Program-made: the position numbers and the translations under genes | Notes under the pieces: model-generated | What the model was told of the DNA's origin: nothing | The model's input: only the letters and a program-made list of their open reading frames with translations | Databases searched by the model: none | NCBI RefSeq assembly: GCF_000417505.1 | Contig: NZ_APHY01000055.1 | Location: 4-35,484 of the forward strand | Length of the DNA: 35,481 nucleotides | DNA from: Megasphaera sp. NM10 | GTDB taxonomy: Bacteria; Bacillota; Negativicutes; Veillonellales; Megasphaeraceae | Reading direction: 5' to 3' | In this document: positions 9,277 through 16,895 of the stretch, piece by piece | Position numbering within the stretch: position 1 is the stretch's first letter | How the letters are laid out: each line of letters starts with the position of its first letter

Positions 9277-9285
9277 CAGGATCAC

Positions 9286-10305
9286 CTACTTTCCAAAGCC
9301 ACAGTTCGGGAAGGTACAGACAGGACAGCCCAGGCATAAGCCGCCTTCGCCGAGACCGGCCAGGTCATCGGCCGTCACGGGGACATCGGCCATGAGCGAC
9401 GGCAGGACGAGGTCAAAGATCGTCCGCTTGGCATACATGACACAGCCCGGCAGACCGACGATGGGGCGATCGTCCCCGCTATAAGCCAGAAGGAACATGG
9501 CCCCTGGCAGGACCGGAGCACCATACGATACGATGCGGGCTCCCGTATTCTTGATGGCCAGCGGCGTCTGGTCATCGGGGTCGACACTCATGCCACCCGT
9601 ACAGAAAACCATATCCATGCCCTTATCCAGCATATCCTGGATAGCCGCCGTAATGGCAGCCGGGTCATCGGCCAGGGTCGTATGCATGGCCATGACGGCG
9701 CCGTATTCAGACAGCTTGCTTTCGATGACCGGCGTAAACGTATCTTCGATACGGCCATGGAAGACTTCATTCCCCGTCGTGACGACGCCGGCTTTCTTCT
9801 GGCCGAAGGGATGGACGTCGAGGAGCGGTGCCGGACCGGCTGCTTCCTGGGCAGCGGCCATCTTATCCTTCTTGATGACCAAGGGAATGATGCGCGTACC
9901 GGCCAGTTTATCGCCCTTGCGGACCGGGAAGCCGCCGTGGCGGGTGGCAATCATCATTTCGCCCAGGGAATTGACGGCTTTCAAGCCATCCCGGCGGATA
10001 GTCAGGACGCCGTCGCAGTCGGCGATGAGTTCGATTTTCCCTTCTTTCGGCGCACTGCCGTGCATATGAGCTCCCATGCAGATGTCGCGCAGGATGGCAG
10101 CGGCTTCATCTTCATGGAACAGGGTGTCATCTTTTTCCCAAATATAGACGTGGTCCTTGCCGACCGACAAGAGGACCGGAATATCTTCTTGGGTAATGAC
10201 ATGGCCCTTGCGGAAGACCGGGCCTTTGGTGACGCCGCGGATGATCTGCGTAATATCATGGCAGAGGACATGGCCGACAGCGTCTTCGGTTTTCATCATT
10301 TTCAT
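9286..10305 (-). CDS. MoeA-like molybdopterin-binding protein with a cysteine-rich tail
   Basis: A 339-residue protein with a MoCF/MogA-like molybdopterin-binding domain in its second half: GVVTTGNEVFHGRIEDTF, CTGGMSVDPDDQT and VGLPGCVMYAKRTIFD. It is shorter than MoeA (about 400 residues) and a separate canonical MoeA is present at 14770, so it is probably a paralogue with another job. The last sixteen residues include C-x2-C-x2-C-x5-C (CLGCPVCTFPNCGFGK), which could bind zinc or an Fe-S cluster or act as a persulfide or selenide carrier. Similar proteins occur in Clostridia next to molybdenum hydroxylase genes. The exact function is unknown to me. It starts at an ATG after GGAAGGAT, which overlaps the stop of the regulator gene. 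Confidence 0.8.
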   Translation of the reverse strand: MKMMKTEDAVGHVLCHDITQIIRGVTKGPVFRKGHVITQEDIPVLLSVGKDHVYIWEKDDTLFHEDEAAAILRDICMGAHMHGSAPKEGKIELIADCDGVLTIRRDGLKAVNSLGEMMIATRHGGFPVRKGDKLAGTRIIPLVIKKDKMAAAQEAAGPAPLLDVHPFGQKKAGVVTTGNEVFHGRIEDTFTPVIESKLSEYGAVMAMHTTLADDPAAITAAIQDMLDKGMDMVFCTGGMSVDPDDQTPLAIKNTGARIVSYGAPVLPGAMFLLAYSGDDRPIVGLPGCVMYAKRTIFDLVLPSLMADVPVTADDLAGLGEGGLCLGCPVCTFPNCGFGK

Positions 10306-10311
10306 ACTTAT

Positions 10312-10689
10312 CTATCCTTCCATTTTTTGTAATTTATGGAGTTCTTCATCATTGAACCATTGCCGGAACTGGCGGTCTGCCACGTCGTGCAGGGCCTCGT
10401 TCATCTCTTCATACCGTTCCAGGATGATTTCAGCCTGCTTGGTCAGGACGGACCGGCCGCCGTCTTTGCCGCCGACATAGCGGCGGATGAGGGGAAAGCC
10501 CCAGATTTCTTCGGCGTTGCGCATGACTGTCCAGGCCTTGGAGTACGACATGCCCATATCCCGGGCTGCGCCCTGCAGGGAACCATGACGGCGGACACCT
10601 TCCAGCAGTTCGGCCACGCCGGGCCCGAAGGCCCGCTTATCGCCCATGAGGCACAGGGTCACTTTGCAATGTAGTTTCTCTTCTGCCAT
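10312..10689 (-). CDS. ModE-type winged-helix transcriptional regulator, DNA-binding domain only
   Basis: A 125-residue protein that matches the N-terminal DNA-binding domain of ModE, the molybdate-responsive regulator. The helix-turn-helix lies around residues 25-60 (GSLQGAARDMGMSYSKAWTVM), followed by a wing with GGKDGGRSVLT. Full ModE proteins have about 260 residues with a C-terminal molybdate-binding (TOBE) pair, which is absent here, so any effector must be sensed differently. As first gene of the operon it probably controls its own transcription. An inverted repeat resembling a Mo-box lies in its leader. The ATG at 10689 follows GGAGGTGGCTCC. Confidence 0.85.
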   Translation of the reverse strand: MAEEKLHCKVTLCLMGDKRAFGPGVAELLEGVRRHGSLQGAARDMGMSYSKAWTVMRNAEEIWGFPLIRRYVGGKDGGRSVLTKQAEIILERYEEMNEALHDVADRQFRQWFNDEELHKLQKMEG

Positions 10690-10707
10690 GGAGCCACCTC
10701 CTTCAAG

Positions 10708-10731
10708 CGTTATTCGCGCTTACAAATAACG
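10708..10731. promoter_or_regulatory. Mo-box-like inverted repeat, candidate ModE-type operator
   Basis: CGTTATT and AATAACG form perfect 7-bp arms around a 10-base centre. The arms resemble the CGTTATAT/ATATAACG halves of the E. coli ModE operator. The site lies between the regulator's -10 element and its start codon, where a bound repressor would block transcription. Confidence 0.5.
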
Positions 10732-10745
10732 AATCTACTAAGCTC

Positions 10746-10751
10746 ATTATA
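10746..10751 (-). promoter_or_regulatory. -10 element of the molybdenum operon promoter
   Basis: Minus-strand TATAAT with a weak -35 candidate (TGGCCA) 17 bases upstream. Transcription would start just before the inverted repeat at 10708-10731. Confidence 0.5.
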
Positions 10752-10825
10752 CATGAAAATCTGTTAGCTGGCCATACTTTTTTTGTAACCCGTAGTGAAA
10801 TCATCACCGCTTATGCAAATTATGA

Positions 10826-10831
10826 TATAAT
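10826..10831 (+). promoter_or_regulatory. -10 element upstream of mobAB
   Basis: TATAAT, 31 bases before the mobAB start codon. No good -35 hexamer is visible at 16-18 bases, so the promoter may be weak or activator-dependent. Confidence 0.45.
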
Positions 10832-10862
10832 ACACGCATAACATACAAAAGGATGTGATAGG

Positions 10863-11890
10863 ATGACAAAAATACTTCGCCCTTTATCGCTGGGGCTGAT
10901 TATCCTGGCCGGCGGCCGCAGTACCCGCATGGGCCGCGATAAAACGGCCCTCCCCTGGCGCGATACGGACCTGCTGACGGATCTGCTTCTGCGCAGCCAA
11001 GCTTATCCCTTTACAGAGCGCTTGCTTTCCATCAACCGTCCTTATGAATCGTCCCATTTACCCGCCAAATTAGCCCGCACAGTCCGCCTGGTCATAGACA
11101 ATTATCCTGACTGCGGCCCCTTGGGCGGGATGGAGGCCGCCCTGTACAGCGGCCAGTGCGACTTCTATCTGGTCTTATCTGTCGACCTTCCCTTCTATGA
11201 TTTTGCCCCCGCCCCGGATTTGGTCAAATTACTCCGGCGCCAGCCACCCTGCAGGCCATCATACCCAGGACGGAAAACGGCCAGGACCAGCCCCTGGCCG
11301 CCTTATACAGCCGTCAGCTCCTGCCAGCCATTACGGACCATCTGCAGAAGGGCAATTACCGCCTGCGCCATCTGTATCAAGACGTGCCGGCAGCCTATGT
11401 CGATGAAACCTTCCGTTCGGCCTTATATTTCAATATCAATACGCCTGAAGCCTATGAGGCTGCCAAAGGCCGCGACACCAACAGCCGCCGCCAGGTACCC
11501 GTCGTCACCCTGACGGCACCGAAATCAGGCGATGGCAAGACGACAGCCGCTGCGGCAGCCATTACGGAACTGACGCACCGCGGCTATCAGGTCGCCTATA
11601 TCAAGAGCAGCCATCACACCGTGGCCCGCCGCAAGACCGGCTCCGATACGGACCGGGCCCGCAAAGCCGGTGCCGTTTCCGTCTGTCTCTGCGGTCCGGC
11701 AGATTATCCCATGGGAACGCGGAAAGAAGATTACATCCTGGCCCTGTCCCAGCAACAGCTGGCCGACCTGGTCCTCGTCGAAAGCCGCAGTCACGGTCCC
11801 TTTCCACAAATCGACGTGACCCAGGCCGATGACAACCAGCTGGTCAACAATATCTTATTCCTCACTGGCTACCGCTCGTCGGTGATATAA
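10863..11890 (+). pseudogene. mobA: mobA-mobB fusion, frameshifted in the MobA part
   Basis: The N-terminal domain is MobA, which adds GMP to Mo-molybdopterin to make the guanine dinucleotide cofactor of formate dehydrogenase. It shows LAGGRSTRMGRDKTALPW, GPLGGMEAAL and SVDLPF. The C-terminal domain is a MobB-like GTPase (APKSGDGKTT, IKSSHH, KTGSDTDRARKAGA). The reading frame breaks near 11230-11245: the upstream frame continues as non-homologous sequence to 11513, while ATLQAIIPRTENGQDQPLAALY and everything after are in the next frame. One extra C at the CC of 11240-11241 would restore a single protein of about 342 residues. This is probably a homopolymer miscall. The first residue of the MobB Walker A (usually Ala/Gly) is Pro. 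The gene starts a divergent unit upstream of fdhF. Confidence 0.8.
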
Positions 11891-11968
11891 GCAGTTTGTT
11901 CTTTTCTGTCTTGCACCCTGCTAAAATAAGTCCTACACTGAGACTAGTAAAGCGTACCCCGTCCGTGG

Positions 11969-11974
11969 TATACT
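11969..11974 (+). promoter_or_regulatory. Extended -10 promoter element of fdhF
   Basis: TATACT preceded by TG and one base (TGGTATACT), an extended -10. It lies 36 bases before the fdhF start codon. No convincing -35 hexamer is present. Confidence 0.45.
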
Positions 11975-12010
11975 AAAAATCTCCAGTTTATGTAAAAGTG
12001 AGGTGTTCCT

Positions 12011-14203
12011 ATGTGTGCCTATAAGAAAATCGACACGGTCTGTCCCTATTGTGGCACAGGCTGCGTCATCACCTGCACGGTCGACACGGAAAAAAACCAG
12101 GTCATCGAAGCCAAGGTCTCGCCGCGCGGTGTCAACAATGAAGGCCGGCTCTGTCTGAAAGGGCTGTACGGCTGGGACTATCTGAATGACCCTCAGATCC
12201 TGACCAAGCGTATCCGCCAGCCGATGATCCGCAAAAACGGCAAGGGCACGCCCCTCGTCGAAGTATCGTGGCAGGAAGCCATCGAATACGCAGCGGCCCG
12301 CCTCAAAGCCATCATCAAGGAATACGGCCCGGATGCCGTCATGGGCGCCGGTTCGGCCCGCGGTCCCGGCAATGAGGCCGCTTACATTACGCAAAAATTC
12401 ATGCGCGCCGTCGTCGGCACGAACAACGTCGACCACTGCGCCCGCATTTGACACGCTCCATCGGTTACCGGACTCGGTGAGTCCGTCGGTGAAGGTGCCA
12501 TGTCTTTCAGCGTTCCCGAACTCGAAGACGCAGAAGTCATCTTCGATATCGGTTATAACGCGCCGGTCTCGCATCCCCTCGTCGCCCGCCATATCGTCCG
12601 GGCCAAGAAGAAGGGCTGCAAGATCATCTGTGTCGATCCGCGCCTGACAGAAACGGGCCGCATCGCCACCATTTACCTGCCTATCAAGGGCGGCACGAAC
12701 ATGCTCTTCCTCAACGCCATGGCCCACGTCATGGTCACGGAGGACCTGGTCGACCACGATTTCATCGAAAAGCATACGACAGGCTTTGCCGACTATGCCA
12801 AAGAAGTGGCCCAGGATAAATACGCGCCCGAAGCCGTCGCCGCAGCGACCCACCTCGATCCCGACGATATCCGCCGGGCAGCGCGCCTGTTCGCTTCGTC
12901 CAAACATACCATGACCCTCTGGGGCATGGGCATCACCCAGTTCTCACAGGGCGTCGAATGCGTCATCGCCTGCTCCAACCTGAGTCTCATGACCGGCAAC
13001 TACGGCCATTACGCCACCGGCGTCGGCCCGGTCCGCGGCCAGAACAACGTCCAGGGGACCTGTGACATGGGCGTCCTGCCCAACCAGTATCCTGGCTATC
13101 AGGACGTCATGGACGATGAAATCCGCCATAAATTTGAAAAGGCCTGGGGCGTTTCCCTGCCATCCCACGTCGGCCTGCCCCTGACCTATGTGCCGGACAA
13201 AGTCCTGCGCGAACCGGACCCGAAGAAGCGGATTCACGCCTATTACATCATCGGCGAAGACCCGGCCCAGTCCGATCCGGACCTGCCGGAAATCCGCCGC
13301 ACCCTGTCGGCTATCGACCTGGTCATCGTCCAGGACATCTTCTTCAACAAGACCTGCGAATATGCCGATGTCATCTTCCCGGCTACGGCCTGGGGCGAAC
13401 ACAATGCCGTATATACCTCCTGCGACCGCCGCTTCCAGCGCGTCCGCAAGCTCATCGAACCCCAGCCGGGCTGCAAGACGGACTGGGAAATCCTCTGCCT
13501 CATGGCAACGGCCATGGGCTATCCCATGCATTACGACAATACCGAACAGATTTGGGACGAAATGCGCTCCCTGTGCCCGAAATTCGCCGGTGCCAGCTAT
13601 GAAAAGATGGTCGAGAACCACGGCGTCCAATGGCCCTGCACGGAAGACAGCCCGGATGATACGGGGACACAGTATCTCCACAAGGGCGCTCATTTTGCTA
13701 CGGCCGACGGCAAAGGCCATTTCTACTACTACCCCTGGACGCCGGCCAAAGAGCTGGAAAGTCCCGAATACCCCCTGTCCCTGTCGACAGTCCGCGAAGT
13801 CGGCCACTATTCGGTCCGTACCATGACCGGCAACTGCCGCCTCCTGGCCGACCTGGCCGATGAACCGGGCTATATCCAGATGAATCCCGAAGACTGCCAG
13901 GAACTGGGCATTGCCAACGGCGATCTGGTCCGCGTCGTCTCCAAGCGGGGCCATACCATCACCCGCTGCCAGGAAACAGACCGCGTATCCAAAGGGGCGA
14001 CGTACATGACCTATCAGTGGTGGGTCGGCGCCTGCAACGAATTGACGTCGGCCGCCCTGGACCCCAAGAGCCATACGCCGGAATTCAAATACTGTGCCTG
14101 CCGCGTCGAAAAAATCGACGACCAGAAACAGGCCGAACGCGATGTAAAAGCCCAGTATACCGCTATCCGCAGCCGCATGGGCATCGAAGTAAAGGAGGTG
14201 TAA
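12011..14203 (+). CDS. fdhF: Selenocysteine formate dehydrogenase, catalytic subunit (FdhF/FDH-H type)
   Basis: A molybdopterin-guanine-dinucleotide oxidoreductase of about 730 residues that interconverts formate and CO2. The N-terminal [4Fe-4S] motif is C11-x2-C14-x3-C18 (CPYCGTGC). The in-frame TGA at 12449-12451 falls exactly where E. coli FdhF has Sec140: the context DHCARI-U-HAPSVTGLGES matches DCCARV-U-HGPSVAGL. I therefore read it as Sec147 and not as a stop, and a hairpin suited to a bacterial SECIS follows. The remainder contains the usual Mo-bisPGD segments, such as GVGPVRGQNNVQG and PATAWGEHNAVYTSCDRR. The start has GTGAGGTG upstream. Its stop lies within three bases of the ferredoxin gene, its likely electron acceptor. 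Whether it feeds a hydrogenase or another acceptor cannot be told from this window. Confidence 0.95.
12449..12490 (+). promoter_or_regulatory. UGA codon with SECIS-type hairpin for selenocysteine insertion
   Basis: Directly after TGA the DNA can fold in two ways. One is a 6-bp stem TTACCG/CGGTGA with loop GACT, whose loop begins 19 bases after the UGA, the E. coli fdhF spacing. The other is GGACTC/GAGTCC with loop GGT. Both place a G in a small apical loop at a suitable distance. The first bases after the UGA (CACG, then CCATCGGTT) are close to the E. coli fdhF element. Confidence 0.8.
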
Positions 14204-14206
14204 ACG

Positions 14207-14767
14207 ATGTTTAAACACGTCAAGACGGACCCGGAACTGTGCATCGGCTGCAAGACCTGCATGGCCGCCTGTGTGGCCAGCCATACAGGCAAGGCCCTGT
14301 TTGCCCTCAAGCCCAAGAGCTTCGATTTCACGCCGCGGGTCCACGTCGTTTACACGTCGAAAGTCACCAAGGCCGTCCAATGCCAGCAGTGCCCGAAGCC
14401 GCGCTGTATGGAGGCCTGTCCGTTCCACTGCATTTCCCTGGGTCCCGACTCGGTCGTCATCGATGAAGAGGCCTGCCGGGGCTGCGGAAAATGTTCCCGC
14501 GCCTGTCCTTTCCAGGCCATCAACATGACCAAGATCTACCACGGCGATACCAAAGGCCGGCCCTTCCGCATCGTCGCCTACAAATGCGACCTCTGTGCCA
14601 ATACGGAAACGGGGGAACCAGCCTGTATCCCGGCCTGCCCAACGGAAGCCCTGAGTCTCTTCGACCCGGCCGTCGTCGCGGCTCAGCGGGCTAAACTGAA
14701 AGCCCAAAAAGAAGCGGCCAAAACACAGGCAGCTTATGAAAAAGCATTGAAAAAAGGAAAGCCATAA
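14207..14767 (+). CDS. hydN: HydN-like 4x[4Fe-4S] ferredoxin, electron-transfer partner of formate dehydrogenase
   Basis: A 186-residue iron-sulfur protein with sixteen cysteines in four ferredoxin-type groups: CIGCKTCMAAC, CQQCPKPRCMEAC, CRGCGKCSRAC, and CDLC with a later CIPAC. This is the layout of HydN/HycB-type subunits that carry electrons from FdhF. No signal peptide or membrane segment is present, so it should be cytoplasmic. The C-terminal tail of about 35 residues is lysine/alanine-rich and probably helical. Its Shine-Dalgarno AAAGGAGGTG covers the last fdhF codons, three bases separate the two genes, and moeA follows after two bases, so the three are one operon. Confidence 0.88.
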   Translation: MFKHVKTDPELCIGCKTCMAACVASHTGKALFALKPKSFDFTPRVHVVYTSKVTKAVQCQQCPKPRCMEACPFHCISLGPDSVVIDEEACRGCGKCSRACPFQAINMTKIYHGDTKGRPFRIVAYKCDLCANTETGEPACIPACPTEALSLFDPAVVAAQRAKLKAQKEAAKTQAAYEKALKKGKP

Positions 14768-14769
14768 CT

Positions 14770-15981
14770 ATGGAAATCGTCACGATTACCGAAGCAAGGC
14801 GCCGTCTCGACGGCGCCTTGCCTTCCTATGAAGCGAAAATAGAATATGTCACACCAAACCAGGCCCTGGGCCGCATCACAGCCCGGGACATTACGGCAGC
14901 CTGCGACTATCCGCCGTACCGTAAATCGCCCTTCGACGGCTATGCTATCCATAGCCATGACGGAAATGCCTATGAAGTCGTGGCGACCATCGGCGCCGGC
15001 ATCGTCTATGACGGCCCTGTTGCAGCCGGCCAGGCCGTACGCCTCATGACGGGCTGCGCCGTCCCGGATGATTGCGATACCGTCGTCCCCCAGGAATACG
15101 TCGAACGCCAGGGAAATCATATACGAGTTACAGAAAGCATCCCGCCGGGCAGCAACATCATCCCCAAAGGCGAAGAGTGCCGTTCCGGCGCCGTCATCAT
15201 CCCGGCCGGGACGAAGCTCACAGCCGGTGCCCTGTCCGTCGCCGTCGGCCTGGGAAATGAACGCCTTCCCGTTTACGCCAAAGCGAAGGTCCTCTTCCTG
15301 ACGTCAGGACGGGAACTGGTCCTGCCCGGAGAAGTGCGGCACCATGGCCAGATTTACAACTCCAACGCCTATCTCTTCCAGCCCTTATTGGAACAGTACG
15401 GCGCAGAAGTCACCTTCTATCACGTATCGGACGGACCGGACCAGCTGGCTGATGAAATGGCAGCCGTCCGCCGCCTGGCCCGGGACAAGGACCTCATCGT
15501 CAGCACGGGCGGCGTCTCCGTCGGCCTCTATGACACGATGCCCCAGATTTATCAATCCCTCGGTGCCGTCCAACTTTACGACCGCATCACTATGCGGCCC
15601 GGTTCGGCTTCCTATGGCGGCGTCATTGAAACAGACGGCCGCCGGACGCTCATCCTCGGCCTGTCCGGCAATCCTTCGGCGTCGTTCAATGCCTTCCATC
15701 TCCTGGCCGTCCCCATCCTGCGCCGCCTCAACGGCGAAAGAAACAGCGAATTTCCCGTCGTCACCTGCCATTTAGGCGACGCGATCTATAAGAAAAATCC
15801 TGTCGACCGCTTCGTCCAGGGCCGCCTGACCTACGAACAGGGCCAGCCCATATTCACACCCAATACGACACTGACGTCCAGTGCCCTGCTGGGCCTTGCC
15901 CACACCAACGCCCTGGCGTATATAAAAAAAGGAACGGCCCCGTTGCCAAAGGGCGCTCCCATTGAAGTAATATTCCTATAA
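14770..15981 (+). CDS. moeA: Molybdopterin molybdenumtransferase MoeA
   Basis: A canonical 403-residue MoeA, which inserts molybdate into adenylylated molybdopterin. The N-terminal part has YRKSPFDGYAI (conserved Pro and Asp-Gly-Tyr-Ala) and LMTGCAVPDDCDTVVPQE. The central MogA-like domain has TSGRELV and STGGVSVGLYD. The C-terminal part has LSGNPSASFNAF and a beta-barrel domain ending near PLPKGAPIEV. It follows the ferredoxin gene by two bases and ends just before a strong terminator. Confidence 0.93.
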   Translation: MEIVTITEARRRLDGALPSYEAKIEYVTPNQALGRITARDITAACDYPPYRKSPFDGYAIHSHDGNAYEVVATIGAGIVYDGPVAAGQAVRLMTGCAVPDDCDTVVPQEYVERQGNHIRVTESIPPGSNIIPKGEECRSGAVIIPAGTKLTAGALSVAVGLGNERLPVYAKAKVLFLTSGRELVLPGEVRHHGQIYNSNAYLFQPLLEQYGAEVTFYHVSDGPDQLADEMAAVRRLARDKDLIVSTGGVSVGLYDTMPQIYQSLGAVQLYDRITMRPGSASYGGVIETDGRRTLILGLSGNPSASFNAFHLLAVPILRRLNGERNSEFPVVTCHLGDAIYKKNPVDRFVQGRLTYEQGQPIFTPNTTLTSSALLGLAHTNALAYIKKGTAPLPKGAPIEVIFL

Positions 15982-16015
15982 AAAGGGCTTGTCGCACAGC
16001 GACAAGCCCTTGTTT
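15981..16015 (+). terminator. Terminator of the fdhF-hydN-moeA operon
   Basis: A perfect 13-bp stem AAGGGCTTGTCGC / GCGACAAGCCCTT with loop ACA follows the moeA stop codon at once. The right arm runs into TTGTTT. Confidence 0.85.
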
Positions 16016-16019
16016 GCAC

Positions 16020-16130
16020 TGTAGGGGTCGCCACGTGGGCGACCCGTTAGAAATTGGGACGATTTTTTAGCAACCACTTCGGGAAATCATACATATCCCG
16101 AAGCGGGCTCGCCACGTGCGAGCCCTACAT
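16020..16130. repeat. 111-bp palindromic repeat element with terminal inverted repeats
   Basis: The element starts with TGTAGGGGTCGCCACGTG and ends with an inverted partner finishing CCCTACA. Each end folds by itself (GGGTCGCC/GGGCGACCC and GGGCTCGC/GCGAGCCC, both around CACGT). The middle holds a third stem, CTTCGGGA/TCCCGAAG. It lies exactly between two convergent terminators. A related GTAGGGGCGCCACGTGGGGCGCCC hairpin occurs at 34779-34808, so this appears to be a dispersed family. Confidence 0.65.
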
Positions 16131-16132
16131 AA

Positions 16133-16180
16133 AAAAGCTGTCACACGAAGCCAAAATGCCTTCATGTGACACTTTTTTTA
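16133..16180. terminator. Terminator of the yqeB-fdhD unit (bidirectional)
   Basis: The stem GTCACA / TGTGAC, with inner GAAG/CTTC pairing, is flanked by A6 on the left and T7 on the right. It can therefore stop transcription from both sides. It lies just past the minus-strand fdhD stop and resembles the hairpin at 179-215. Confidence 0.75.
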
Positions 16181-16182
16181 TA

Positions 16183-16893
16183 TTATAATAAAATCCGTTC
16201 TGGATGAGCAAATATTTTGAAAGAATCAGGCCGCAAGCCGCAGGACAGGGTAATCTGGTACTGCTCCGCCAGGGACACGCCCAGACTCGTCGGCAAGGCC
16301 CGCGATGCCAGGAAGCGAACGCCCAGGCCATGGATCTTTTTGATGACCGATTGGGGAACGCGGCCGCTGAAGACCAGGACGGCCTGACTGACGTCGATGT
16401 GCTGTAATTCGACGAAGCCCCGCAGGCGGTCGAGGACATTGTGGCGGCCGATATCTTCCGTATAGACGAGGACTTCATCGCCTTGGACCAAGGCCCCTTC
16501 GTGGACGCCGTGCGAGGCGTGATGTGCCGTCGATAAGCTGTCCAAGAGACCTCCATAGGAATAGAGCTTCTCTGCCGTAATCGGCACAAAAGGCGGCTTT
16601 TCTACTGCCCGTGCCGTCCCGGTTTCCGTCGTGACCCAGGCCGCCCCATCGTGCAGGCAGACACCAGCCAGCTTGCGGCCAGCCGGTATTTTCTCTTCGG
16701 CCAGACAGTAACCCACAGCCAGGACATCGATATCTTCCGGCGAAGAAATGAGCGTACTGATGCGCTGCCCATCGAGATAGAGCGGCGTCATCACTTCGAC
16801 GGCAATGGACTGCTTCTTAGCTGCTGCGCCTTGGTAATAGTCGATATAGGGCAGCTCCCGGCACGACGAAAAATGTAAGTCATTCTGATTCAT
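16183..16893 (-). CDS. Atypical FdhD-family protein lacking the CxxC motif
   Basis: A 236-residue protein with the FdhD core: the N-terminal EVMTPLYLDGQRI and ISSPEDIDVLAVGYCLAEE segments, the signature EDIGRHNVLDRLRG, and the C-terminal FSGRVPQSVIKKIHGLGVRFLASRALPT. FdhD carries sulfur from IscS to the Mo cofactor of formate dehydrogenase, using two cysteines in a CxxC loop. Here that loop is shortened (between VPITAEKLY and GLLDSL) and has no cysteine; only isolated cysteines remain elsewhere. It may have a different role, perhaps with YqeB in selenium-dependent hydroxylase maturation, or be an FdhD that works without persulfide relay. I use the ATG at 16893, not an in-frame start at 16983 that would overlap yqeB by 88 bases. 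The GTG at 16899 overlaps the yqeB stop. Confidence 0.75.
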   Translation of the reverse strand: MNQNDLHFSSCRELPYIDYYQGAAAKKQSIAVEVMTPLYLDGQRISTLISSPEDIDVLAVGYCLAEEKIPAGRKLAGVCLHDGAAWVTTETGTARAVEKPPFVPITAEKLYSYGGLLDSLSTAHHASHGVHEGALVQGDEVLVYTEDIGRHNVLDRLRGFVELQHIDVSQAVLVFSGRVPQSVIKKIHGLGVRFLASRALPTSLGVSLAEQYQITLSCGLRPDSFKIFAHPERILL

Positions 16894-16895
16894 CT

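Noticed and set aside
12449-12500. Formate dehydrogenase split into two genes by a stop codon
   Set aside because: The stop is TGA at the exact selenocysteine position with a SECIS-like hairpin, and the frame is unchanged on both sides, unlike the true frameshifts.
12944-14707. 587-residue open frame on the minus strand
   Set aside because: It is antisense to fdhF and hydN, whose protein motifs are unmistakable. It has no ribosome binding site or family features and is a by-product of GC-rich codon use.
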